A DNA stretch of 64,000 bases, from assembly GCA_046331465.1 (NCBI GenBank), contig JAXLQV010000003.1, positions 186,001 to 250,000 of the forward strand, given 5' to 3'. Positions 8,150-15,737 of the stretch are shown here, one piece after another (the first letter of the stretch is position 1; every line of letters starts with the position of its first letter). The notes beneath the pieces are model-generated. The model had not been told where the DNA came from. It did not search any database and saw only the letters and a list, made by a program, of their open reading frames with translations. This stretch comes from UBA5066 sp046331465. Lineage in GTDB: Bacteria; Acidobacteriota; Thermoanaerobaculia; UBA5066. The translations under genes and the position numbers were made by a program.

Positions 8150-8155
8150 CCCGGC

Positions 8156-9811
8156 ATGCGCGCCGACGACCTGACGCTCGAGGCCCTCCTCGCCGCCGAC
8201 CCGAAGGGGGGCGTCTTCCGCTTCGCGGGCGAGCGGGCGGTCCTCCTCGACACCGCCGCGCTCGGCCTCCTCCGCAAGGAGCTCGTCGACACGCTTTCGC
8301 TCACCGCCGCCCGCGCGGTCCTCTACAGGTTCGGCTGGGCGCACGGCTTCCGGACGGCCGAGGCGATGAAGACGGCCTTCGACTGGGACGGCCCCGAGGA
8401 GTGGGTGAAGGCGGGAGGCCGGCTCCACAGGCTGAAGGGGCTCGTCACGTTCCGGCCGATCCCGCGCGGGCCGGGAGAGGCGCCGCGCCACTTCTCGCAG
8501 GCGATCTGGGAGGAGTCGTACGAGGCCGAGCAGCACCTCCTCCACTTCGGCGTCTCCGACGAGCCGGTCTGCTGGACGCTCACCGGCTTCGCGGGCGGCT
8601 ACCTGACCGCGGCGCACGGGCGGCGGATCCGGGTGATCGAGGAGAGCTGCGTCGGGAAGGGGGACGCCGTCTGCCGGATGGCGGGCGAGCCGGAAGAGGA
8701 GTGGGACGAGGCGACGCGCCGGACGTTCGCGACGCTCGACGCGCACTGCCTCGAGGGGGAGCTCGCGAAGGTGAGGGAGTCTCTCCGCGCCACGGAAGCG
8801 AAGCTGAAGGTGAGGAAGAGCGAGCTGACGCGCCTCGACATCGAGGAGGAGCACCCGGGGGTCGTGGCCCGGAGCCCGGGTATGCGGCGCGCCTTCGACC
8901 TCGCCTGCCGCGTCGCCCGCGTCGACTCGACCGTCCTCCTCACCGGCGAGAGCGGGTCGGGGAAGGAGGTCCTCGCCCGCGTCATCCACGAGCGCTCGCC
9001 GCGCGCGGGAGGCCCCTTCGTCGCGATCAACGGCGCCGCGCTCCCCGAGAGCCTCCTCGAGAGCGAGCTCTTCGGGCACGTGCGCGGCGCCTTCTCCGGC
9101 GCCGCCTCCGACCGCGCCGGCCTCTTCGAGGCCGCGAACGGCGGGACGCTCTTCCTCGACGAGATCGGCGAGGTGCCGCTGGGCCTGCAGGCCAAGCTCC
9201 TCCGCGCGCTGCAGGAGCGGGAGGTGCGGCGCGTCGGCGAGAACCGGAGCCGGAAGATCGACGTCAGGGTCGTCGCCGCCACGAACCGCGACCTCGCGAA
9301 GGACGTCGAGTCGGGCCACTTCCGGCGCGACCTCTACTACCGGCTCCGCGTCATCGAGATCCCGATCCCTCCCCTCCGGGAGCGCCCGGAAGACGTCCTG
9401 CCGCTCGCCCGCGCGCTCCTCCTCGACGCCGCCCGCCGGACCGGCGCGAAGGTGAACGGGTTCACGCCGGACGCGGCGCGCCTCCTCGTCCGCCACCGCT
9501 GGCCCGGGAACGTCCGCGAGCTCGCGAACGCGGTGGAGCGGGCGGCCGTCCTCGCGGACGGGGCGCGCGTCGACGCGGAGGACCTCCCCGACGACGTCGC
9601 CCGCCCCTCCCGCGGCGGAAGCGCGAGCGCGGGCGACACGCTCGCCGAGGTCGAGAAGGCCCACGTCCTCGCCCTCCTCGGCGAGGAGAACGGGCACCGC
9701 GAGAAGGCCGCGAAGAGGCTCGGCATCGGCGTCGCGACGCTCTACCGCAAGCTGAAGGAGTGGGGCGAGGAAGGGCGATCGGGCCGCGGCGGCGGCGACG
9801 CCGGGGACTAG
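8156..9811 (+). CDS. Sigma-54-dependent activator with XylR_N/V4R sensor domain
   Basis: A 551-residue enhancer-binding protein. Residues about 10-110 look like the XylR_N region and about 120-195 like V4R (ending CVGKGDAVCRM), the module that binds aromatic or small hydrophobic effectors in XylR/DmpR. A linker at about 205-230 is coiled. The AAA+ domain has Walker A GESGSGKE, the sigma-54 loop as GAFSGA (Thr to Ser), Walker B LFLDEIGE and the R-finger region. A Fis-type helix-turn-helix (REKAAKRLGIGVATLYRK) ends the protein. It is divergent from pirin, whose upstream region has a -24/-12 site and an inverted repeat, so pirin is its probable target. Effector identity is unknown. Confidence 0.88.
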   Translation: MRADDLTLEALLAADPKGGVFRFAGERAVLLDTAALGLLRKELVDTLSLTAARAVLYRFGWAHGFRTAEAMKTAFDWDGPEEWVKAGGRLHRLKGLVTFRPIPRGPGEAPRHFSQAIWEESYEAEQHLLHFGVSDEPVCWTLTGFAGGYLTAAHGRRIRVIEESCVGKGDAVCRMAGEPEEEWDEATRRTFATLDAHCLEGELAKVRESLRATEAKLKVRKSELTRLDIEEEHPGVVARSPGMRRAFDLACRVARVDSTVLLTGESGSGKEVLARVIHERSPRAGGPFVAINGAALPESLLESELFGHVRGAFSGAASDRAGLFEAANGGTLFLDEIGEVPLGLQAKLLRALQEREVRRVGENRSRKIDVRVVAATNRDLAKDVESGHFRRDLYYRLRVIEIPIPPLRERPEDVLPLARALLLDAARRTGAKVNGFTPDAARLLVRHRWPGNVRELANAVERAAVLADGARVDAEDLPDDVARPSRGGSASAGDTLAEVEKAHVLALLGEENGHREKAAKRLGIGVATLYRKLKEWGEEGRSGRGGGDAGD

Positions 9812-9851
9812 AATCCTCCGCGCAACCTCGCGACAACGAAGCGTCCATGGA

Positions 9852-9879
9852 CGAGGGGGTTCCCGTGCGTCCCCCCTCG
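9852..9879 (+). promoter_or_regulatory. Leader hairpin before the DUF6159-like gene
   Basis: CGAGGGGG / CCCCCTCG inverted repeat with a 12-nt loop, ending just before the ribosome site GAAGGAG (9881-9887) of the gene at 9894. It may terminate the upstream transcript or shape ribosome access; there is no U-tract. Confidence 0.35.
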
Positions 9880-9893
9880 GGAAGGAGATCGAG

Positions 9894-10733
9894 ATGTTCG
9901 ACCGGCTCGGACGGAGCTACCGGCTCTTCACGGAATCGCTCGCGGTGCTGAAGCAGGACAAGGAGATCCTCGTCTTCCCCGTCCTCTCCGGGATCGTGGG
10001 CCTCGTCGCCATGGCGTCGATGGTCTTCGGCGGCTGGGCCCTGGGCCTCTTCTCCCGCTTCGCGGAGGGGAGCGGGCGCGACGTCCCCGGGGCCGGCTAC
10101 GCCATCCTCTTCGTCTGGTACGTCGTCACCTGGACGATCACCCTCTACTTCAACGTCGCGACGATGGCCTGCGCGCGGATCCGTCTCGAGGGGGGCGACC
10201 CGGTCGTCGCCGACGGCTTCCGGGCCGCGAACGCGAACCTCGGGTCGATCCTGGCCTGGGCCGTCGTCTCGGCGACGGTCGGCGTGATCCTGCAGGTCGT
10301 GGCCGACCGCCTGAAATTCGTCGGCGTCCTCCTCCAGAAGCTCCTCGGCGCCGCGTGGTCCGTCGCGACGTTCTTCATCGTCCCCGTCCTCATCTTCGAG
10401 AAGCGCGGCGTCGGCGACTCGGTGAAGCGCTCGACGGCCATCGTGAAGGAGACGTGGGGCGAGGCGCTCGCCGGGACCGCCGGGATGGGCCTCTTCGGCT
10501 TCCTCCTCGCCTTCCCGGCCATCGCGCTGCCGATCGTCCTCGGGATGGCCTTCGGCGGCGGGGGCGTCGTCGCCGGCCTCGCCCTGATGCTCGTCTGGTG
10601 GATGCTCCTCGCCGCCGTCTTCGCGGCCCTCGGCGGGATCTACCGGACGGCGCTCTACCTCTACGCGACGACGAAGACCCCCCCGGCGGCCTTCAGCCCC
10701 GAGCTCGTGAACGGCGCGTTCGTCCCGCGCTGA
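9894..10733 (+). CDS. Polytopic membrane protein, DUF6159-like
   Basis: A 279-residue inner-membrane protein with roughly six hydrophobic segments (around residues 28-50, 63-85, 110-135, 160-185, 205-230 and 235-260). Cytosolic-looking pieces include FDRLGRSYRLFTESLAVLKQDKEIL at the start (N-terminal motif split over residues 2-26) and FEKRGVGDSVKRSTAIVKETWGEA, the conserved mid-protein segment shared by DUF6159 proteins. Function is unknown in the family; resemblance to glycerophosphodiesterase-associated membrane domains is only structural. GAAGGAG gives a good ribosome site 6 nt before ATG 9894. It follows the sigma-54 activator by 82 nt but the hairpin between them argues against simple co-transcription. 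Confidence 0.72.
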   Translation: MFDRLGRSYRLFTESLAVLKQDKEILVFPVLSGIVGLVAMASMVFGGWALGLFSRFAEGSGRDVPGAGYAILFVWYVVTWTITLYFNVATMACARIRLEGGDPVVADGFRAANANLGSILAWAVVSATVGVILQVVADRLKFVGVLLQKLLGAAWSVATFFIVPVLIFEKRGVGDSVKRSTAIVKETWGEALAGTAGMGLFGFLLAFPAIALPIVLGMAFGGGGVVAGLALMLVWWMLLAAVFAALGGIYRTALYLYATTKTPPAAFSPELVNGAFVPR

Positions 10734-10744
10734 GGACGGGAGGA

Positions 10745-10778
10745 GACGCGGCCGCGCCGCTCAGGTCGCGGCCGCGTC
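10745..10778. terminator. Bidirectional terminator between convergent genes
   Basis: Perfect 12-bp inverted repeat GACGCGGCCGCG / CGCGGCCGCGTC with a 10-nt loop between the ends of the membrane protein gene (+) and the ABC ATPase gene (-). The right arm lies inside the last ATPase codons. Confidence 0.55.
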
Positions 10779-12086
10779 GTCCCGCCCCCCGAAGAGGGCG
10801 AGCTCGTCGGCGCGGGCGTCGTAGTCGAGGAGCTGCGCGAAGCGCCCCCAGTTCACGAGCGTCTCGAAGAGGGCGCCCGTCGCCTCGGCCGGGAGCCGCT
10901 CGGCGAGCATCTCGCGGACGGCCCCGCCGCGCGCGGAGGCGTCCTCCCTCCGGGCCAGGTCGCGGACGACCGTCACGAACGTCCCGAGGCCGAGGAGCTG
11001 GCGCCGGAAGAGGAGCGGCTTCTCACGCGGCGAGGCGGCGACGAACGCCCGCCCCGCGTCCGTGAGAACGACCCGGTTCTTCGGGGTGTCGACGAGGTCG
11101 AGGAGCTCGGCCGCCTTGACGACGGCGATCGTCCGGCCGAAGTCCCACTCGGTCAGGGCGTCGACGTCGAAGAGGTCCATCTCCCCGCCCTGGTCCGCGA
11201 GGATCTCGAGGAGGCCGAGCATCTCGCCCACCTTCGCCGGCGGGAGCGGGGCGAAGGGGCCGACGACGAGCCGGCCGGGCGCGACGAGCGCCGGCGCCTC
11301 CTCCTCCGTCAGGTGGACGCCCGCGACGACGTCGTGGATCCGCTCCACCATCCGGAGGAACTCGGGCTGCCTCGGCGAGCGGGGGTGCGGGAGCGGGACC
11401 GGGATGTCGCGCCGCACCGTCCCCGGGTTCGCGCCGAGGACGACGATCCGGTCCGCGAGCGTCACCGCCTCCTCGATGAGGTGCGTGATGAGGAGGACCG
11501 ACGAGAGGCCCGTCCCGCCGTCCGACCAGAGGCGCGTCACCTCCGCCCGGAGGAGCTCGGCGGTCATGACGTCGAGGGCGGAGAACGGCTCGTCCATGCA
11601 GAGGAGCTCGGGCCCCGAGACGAGGGCCCGCGCGATGCCGACGCGCTGCTTCATCCCGCCCGAGAGCTCCTTCGGCATCGCCCGCTCGTGCCCGGAGAGG
11701 CCGACGCGGGCGACGACGTCGGAGACCCGCGCCGCGGCCTCGTCTTCCGGGACCCCGCGGCCGGTGAGGCCGATCCGCACGTTCTCCTCCACCGAGAGCC
11801 AGGGGAAGAGGGCGAAGCTCTGGAAGACGACGGCCGCCCCCGGGTGGATCGCGCGGAGCGGGGCCCCGTGCGCGAGGACCTCGCCGCCCGTCGGCGGGAT
11901 CAGCCCGATGAGGATCCGGAGGAGCGTCGACTTGCCGCACCCCGAGGGGCCGAGGACGGCGACGAACTCCCCCTTCTTCACCGCGAAGTCGACTCCCTCG
12001 AGGATGACGCGCTCGCGCCCGCCCTCGTCGCGGTAGGTCTTCCGCACGCCGCGGACGGCGGCGATCGGGGCCTCGGCGGAGCTCAT
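10761..12086 (-). CDS. NrtD/SsuB-type ABC importer ATPase with AAA-associated C-terminal domain
   Basis: A 441-residue ABC ATPase of the nitrate/sulfonate/taurine importer class. Residues about 1-245 hold Walker A GPSGCGKST, the Q-loop in VFQSFALFPWLSV, signature LSGGMKQR, Walker B LLCMDEPFSALD and the switch His in LLITHLIEEA. Residues about 270-440 form an extra domain beginning PPAKVGEMLGLLEILADQGG, matching the AAA-associated C-terminal domain found on a subset of these ATPases; it resembles a winged-helix regulatory unit. The start ATG overlaps the permease stop (ATGA), so they are coupled. No substrate-binding protein is encoded nearby, so substrate cannot be assigned. Confidence 0.86.
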   Translation of the reverse strand: MSSAEAPIAAVRGVRKTYRDEGGRERVILEGVDFAVKKGEFVAVLGPSGCGKSTLLRILIGLIPPTGGEVLAHGAPLRAIHPGAAVVFQSFALFPWLSVEENVRIGLTGRGVPEDEAAARVSDVVARVGLSGHERAMPKELSGGMKQRVGIARALVSGPELLCMDEPFSALDVMTAELLRAEVTRLWSDGGTGLSSVLLITHLIEEAVTLADRIVVLGANPGTVRRDIPVPLPHPRSPRQPEFLRMVERIHDVVAGVHLTEEEAPALVAPGRLVVGPFAPLPPAKVGEMLGLLEILADQGGEMDLFDVDALTEWDFGRTIAVVKAAELLDLVDTPKNRVVLTDAGRAFVAASPREKPLLFRRQLLGLGTFVTVVRDLARREDASARGGAVREMLAERLPAEATGALFETLVNWGRFAQLLDYDARADELALFGGRDDAAAT

Positions 12087-13825
12087 CGGTTCAGCGCGAA
12101 GCGGGTCGCCGCCAGGCGGTAGAGGCGACGCCAGACGGTGCGGTTCAGGAGGACGAGGGCGAGCGACATCGTGAGCACCCCCGCGGCCAGCAGCGGGAAG
12201 TTCCCCTCGTGCGTGGCCTGCGTGATGAGGGAACCGAGCCCGAACGTCGTCAGCTCGGAGCCCCGGAAGACGAGCGTCTCGGCGACGATGGAGGCGTTCC
12301 ACGCGCCCCCGGCCGCGGTGACGAGCCCGGTGACGAGGAACGGGAAGACGGCCGGGAGGTCGAGGGTCCGGAAGCGGCGGATCCCGGAGAGGCGGTAGAC
12401 GCTGGCCGCCTCGCCGAGGTCGCCCGGCACCGCGCTCGCGCCGGCGAGGACGTTGAAGAGGACGTACCACTGCGCCCCGAGGACCATGAGGACCGCCGCG
12501 ATCAACGCGAAGGGGACGCGCAGGGCCAGGAGGACCGCGGTCACGAGCGGGTAGAGCATCGGGGCCGGGAACGACGCGACGATCTGGACGACCGGCTGGA
12601 GCCGGCGCGACCAGGTGGGCGAACGGCCGAGGAGGATCCCCGCGGGGACCGCCCAGAGGACCGAGAGCGCGAGGGCGCCCGCGGTCCGGAGGCCGGTCGC
12701 CCCGAGCGCGAGGCCGAGGACGCCCCACTCGCGGGCCGGGACGCGGAGGAGGAGGCCGGCGAGACGCACGGTCCCCCAGAGCGCGAGCGCCACGGCAGAG
12801 GCCGCGAGGAGCCCGAGCGCGAGCACCCTCGGCGACACGGGAGCGGCGGGGGCGGCGGGAAGGACCGGCCCCTTCCCCGCGGCGCGCGCGCGCGCCTCCT
12901 GCCGGCGGGTCCGGAAGCTGCGGCGCAGGCCGCGGAGGAGGTTCGACCCCTTCACGAGGGAGACGACCCACGAGCGGGGCTCCTCCCCCGAGCCGAGCTC
13001 CTCGACGCGGAAGCGCTGCGACCAGACGACGAGCGGCCTCCAGAGGAGCTGGTCGACCGCGACGATCATCGCCGTCATCGCGACGACGGCCCAGACCATC
13101 GCGCGGACGTCGCCGCGCTCGATCGCGACGGCCATGTACGACCCGACGCCGGGGAGGCGGAAGTCGCGCCCGCCGAGGACGAACGCCTCGTTGACGGTCA
13201 GGAAGAACCACCCGCCCGCCATCGACATCATCGAGTTCCAGACGAGGCCGATGACGGCGGACGGAAATTCGACGGTCCGGAACGTCTTCCAGCGCGAGAA
13301 GCGGTTGAGGCGCGCGACCTCGTACAGCTCCGCCGGCACGCCCTTCAGCGAGCCGTAGAACGAGAACGCCATGTTCCAGACCTGCCCCGTGAAGATCATC
13401 ACGATGCAGGCGAGCTCGAGGCCGACGTTCGTCCGCGGGAAGAGCGCGACCATCCCGAGGACGAGGCCGGGGAGGAACCCGAGGACCGGGATCCCCTGCC
13501 CGATGTCGAGCAGCGGGATGAGGAGCCGCTCGGCGCGCCGCGAGTGGGCCGCGAGCGTCCCGACGACGAGCGTGAAGGCGAGCGAGAGGACGTAGGCGGC
13601 GAGGCCGCGCGAGAGCGAGAGCAGCGTGTAGACGGGGAGGGCCGACGGGGAGAGGTCGATCGGCGCCGCCTCGCGGAGCGGCGCGCCCCACTCCTCCGCG
13701 AGCGCGACGATCCCGGCGATGGAGGCCGCGAGGACGGCGAGGAGGACGAGGTCGACGGCGCGCGCGGCCGCAGGCGAAGCATCGGGGCGGCGCGGAGAGG
13801 TGGCCGCGGCGGACTCGGGCGTCAC
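12083..13825 (-). CDS. ABC importer permease with two fused permease domains
   Basis: A 580-residue inner-membrane protein made of two BPD_transp_1 permease domains in tandem (about residues 20-280 and 330-575), so a single chain could replace the usual permease dimer. Each half has an EAA-type coupling helix: GVPAELYEVARLNRFSRW in the first and VPGDLGEAASVYRLSGIRRF in the second. A charged linker (residues about 285-330) joins them. The GTG start at 13825 lies 7 nt after an extended -10 (TGCTAGGTT) and is probably leaderless. It is followed by its ATPase with a 4-nt overlap. The substrate-binding subunit is missing from the window. Confidence 0.85.
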   Translation of the reverse strand: MTPESAAATSPRRPDASPAAARAVDLVLLAVLAASIAGIVALAEEWGAPLREAAPIDLSPSALPVYTLLSLSRGLAAYVLSLAFTLVVGTLAAHSRRAERLLIPLLDIGQGIPVLGFLPGLVLGMVALFPRTNVGLELACIVMIFTGQVWNMAFSFYGSLKGVPAELYEVARLNRFSRWKTFRTVEFPSAVIGLVWNSMMSMAGGWFFLTVNEAFVLGGRDFRLPGVGSYMAVAIERGDVRAMVWAVVAMTAMIVAVDQLLWRPLVVWSQRFRVEELGSGEEPRSWVVSLVKGSNLLRGLRRSFRTRRQEARARAAGKGPVLPAAPAAPVSPRVLALGLLAASAVALALWGTVRLAGLLLRVPAREWGVLGLALGATGLRTAGALALSVLWAVPAGILLGRSPTWSRRLQPVVQIVASFPAPMLYPLVTAVLLALRVPFALIAAVLMVLGAQWYVLFNVLAGASAVPGDLGEAASVYRLSGIRRFRTLDLPAVFPFLVTGLVTAAGGAWNASIVAETLVFRGSELTTFGLGSLITQATHEGNFPLLAAGVLTMSLALVLLNRTVWRRLYRLAATRFALNR

Positions 13826-13832
13826 GGCGTGG

Positions 13833-13841
13833 AACCTAGCA
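13833..13841 (-). promoter_or_regulatory. Extended -10 TGCTAGGTT, leaderless promoter of the permease gene
   Basis: On the minus strand TG-C-TAGGTT is followed by 7 nt and then GTG 13825. No ribosome site is present in the 7 nt. A 14-bp palindrome CGCGGCGCGCCGCG (13859-13872) lies just upstream, close to where a -35 would be, and could be an operator. Confidence 0.45.
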
Positions 13842-13912
13842 GAGTCGCGTGAGCTCGACGCGGCGCGCCGCGAGGCGCCGTGCCCCGTCGCGGGCCGGAC
13901 GGCCCGGGGCCG

Positions 13913-15562
13913 CTACGCGCCGGGACCGCGCCCGCGGGGGCGCGCGGCGCCTCGGCTCCCGCCCTTCCGGTAGGCCGCCTTGTCGACCCCGAGGCGGGCG
14001 ATGAGGGAGTCGAGCGTGCTCGGGGGAACGCCGAGGCGCGCCGCGGCGCCGTCCGCTCCGGCGATCCGCCCGCCGGACGCCGCGAGCGCCTCCTCGACGG
14101 CCCGGCGCTCGGCGTCGCGGAGGGAGCGCGGCGGCTCGGCCACGAGGGCCCGCGCGCGCGCCTTCCCGAGGAGGCTCTCGTCGACCGTCAGCGTCTCCCC
14201 GTCTCCCAGGATGATCGCGCGCTCGACGACGTTCTCCAGCTCGCGGATGTTCCCGGGCCAGGAGTAGCCGACGAGGCGGTCGAGGCTCGCCGCCTCGACG
14301 CTCCGGACCCTCTTGCCGAGCCGGCGCCCGTGCTGCGCGGCGAAGTACTCGACGAGGATCGGGATGTCCTCGCGCCGGTCGCGGAGCGGGGGGACCTCGA
14401 TCGGGAAGACGTTCAGGCGGTAGAAGAGGTCGCGGCGGAAGGCGCCGCTCTCGACGTCGTCGTGGAGGTCGCGGTTCGTCGCCGCGACGACGCGCGCGGA
14501 GGTGCGGAGCGTCTGGCTGCCGCCGACCCTCTCGAACTCCCCGTCCTGCAGGACGCGCAGCAGCGCGCTCTGCGTCTCGAGCGGCAGCTCGCCGATCTCG
14601 TCGAGGAAGAGCGTGCCGCGGGCGGCGAGCTCGAACCTCCCGAGGCGGCGCTGGAACGCTCCCGTGAAAGCCCCCCGCTCGTGGCCGAAGAGCTCGGCGG
14701 AGACGAGGGGCGTCGGGAGCGCGGCGACGTTCACCTTCACGAGCGCCCGCTCCGCGCGTGGCGACCCGCGGTGAATCGCCCGCGCGATCAGCTCCTTGCC
14801 CGTCCCGGTCTCGCCGGTGATGAGGACGGTCGAGTCGGTCGGCGCGACCTTCTCGACCTGCGCGAGGACCCGCCGGATCGCCGCGGAGGAGCCGACGACG
14901 TCGCCGAAGAGGGCGACCCGGTCGAGGTCCTCGCGGAGCGCCGTGTTCTCGTTCTCGAGAAGCGTCTTCAGCCGCGCGATCTCCTCGAAGGCGAGGGCGT
15001 GCGCGACCGACGCGGCGATGGGCCGGGCCACGGCCTCGAGGAAGTCGCGGTCCTCCTCGGTGAACGGCTCCACCTCGCCGCGGGGGTGGAGCGCGCTCCG
15101 CGAGAAGGCGATCGAGCCGACGAACCGGTCCCGCACCGACATCGGCGCGCGGACGTACGTGAGGACCCCGAGCTGACTCAGGCGCTCGTCCTCTGCGAAC
15201 GTCTCGTCCTCGCCGAGCCGGCGGCAGAGGTGGGCGCGGCCCGTCCCGCGGACGTGCTCCGTGGCGGTCCCGGCGAGGGGGCGCGGGGGCGCGAGGCCGG
15301 GGCCCGCGCCGGGCGGGAGACCCGCGTGGCGGCGGAGCGCCTGGATCGGGCTCTCTCCCTCGCCCACGTCCACGCCGTGGACCTCCACGGCTCGAGCCTG
15401 GATCACGTCGCCCCGGAGCTCGACGACCGAGACCGCGTCGACGCGGAGGATCCGGTTCAGCGCCTCGAGCGTCGCCGAGAGGACGCCCGGCAGCTCGAGC
15501 TCGGCGCCCGCGGTCTCCGAGACGAAGAGGAGGGCACGGTAGCGTTCCTCGAGCGACTCCAT
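13913..15562 (-). CDS. Sigma-54-dependent transcriptional activator with GAF domain
   Basis: A 549-residue enhancer-binding protein. An N-terminal GAF domain (about residues 15-175) is followed by a short coiled helix, then the AAA+ domain with Walker A GETGTGKE, canonical GAFTGA, Walker B LFLDEIGE and the usual Arg fingers. The C-terminal helix-turn-helix (GAAARLGVPPSTLDSLIARL) is atypical for Fis-type domains and is followed by a basic tail. ATG 15562 is preferred over the upstream ATG 15598: TAAGAT lies 8 nt before it, and a palindrome at 15591-15617 would otherwise be coding. The divergent efflux operon, with palindrome and -24/-12-like site, is the likely target. Confidence 0.86.
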   Translation of the reverse strand: MESLEERYRALLFVSETAGAELELPGVLSATLEALNRILRVDAVSVVELRGDVIQARAVEVHGVDVGEGESPIQALRRHAGLPPGAGPGLAPPRPLAGTATEHVRGTGRAHLCRRLGEDETFAEDERLSQLGVLTYVRAPMSVRDRFVGSIAFSRSALHPRGEVEPFTEEDRDFLEAVARPIAASVAHALAFEEIARLKTLLENENTALREDLDRVALFGDVVGSSAAIRRVLAQVEKVAPTDSTVLITGETGTGKELIARAIHRGSPRAERALVKVNVAALPTPLVSAELFGHERGAFTGAFQRRLGRFELAARGTLFLDEIGELPLETQSALLRVLQDGEFERVGGSQTLRTSARVVAATNRDLHDDVESGAFRRDLFYRLNVFPIEVPPLRDRREDIPILVEYFAAQHGRRLGKRVRSVEAASLDRLVGYSWPGNIRELENVVERAIILGDGETLTVDESLLGKARARALVAEPPRSLRDAERRAVEEALAASGGRIAGADGAAARLGVPPSTLDSLIARLGVDKAAYRKGGSRGAARPRGRGPGA

Positions 15563-15570
15563 CGCGGCGG

Positions 15571-15576
15571 ATCTTA
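15571..15576 (-). promoter_or_regulatory. -10 element TAAGAT, leaderless promoter of the GAF activator
   Basis: On the minus strand TAAGAT is followed by 8 nt and ATG 15562. The binding palindrome at 15591-15617 lies immediately upstream, over the expected -35 zone, so the activator may control itself. Confidence 0.4.
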
Positions 15577-15590
15577 GGCGCGAGGGCCCC

Positions 15591-15617
15591 TTCGTCACGG
15601 GATTTCGTGACGAAATC
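15591..15617. promoter_or_regulatory. Overlapping palindromes, candidate activator enhancer site
   Basis: GATTTCGT-G-ACGAAATC (15601-15617) is a perfect 8-bp-arm palindrome; TTCGTCAC (15591-15598) also pairs with GTGACGAA (15607-15614), and another TCGTGAC follows at 15618-15624. The cluster lies about 80-105 bp upstream of the -24/-12-like site at 15695, the usual enhancer distance for sigma-54 activators. Confidence 0.55.
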
Positions 15618-15694
15618 TCGTGACCGTCGCGGGTCGCTGGTCGCCGCGGGACCGGAAGTGGCTTCCGTTAAAGCGGTTGGAGATCCGTGACCGC

Positions 15695-15710
15695 TGGCGC
15701 GCGGCTTGTA
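15695..15710 (+). promoter_or_regulatory. Sigma-54-like (-24/-12) promoter for the efflux operon
   Basis: TGGCGCGCGGCTTGTA has the -24 TGGC, exact 7-nt spacing and TTG of the -12 box, but the invariant C is T (TTGTA for TTGCA). Predicted start near 15721, 17 nt before ATG 15738. The imperfect -12 lowers confidence. Confidence 0.4.
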
Positions 15711-15737
15711 GGCAGGGAGACCGAGAGGCCTCACACG

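Noticed and set aside
15659..15675. Alternative -24/-12 site TGGCTTCCGTTAAAGC for the efflux operon
   Set aside because: GG to GC spacing is 11 instead of 10 and the TTG of the -12 box is missing; the site at 15695 fits better.
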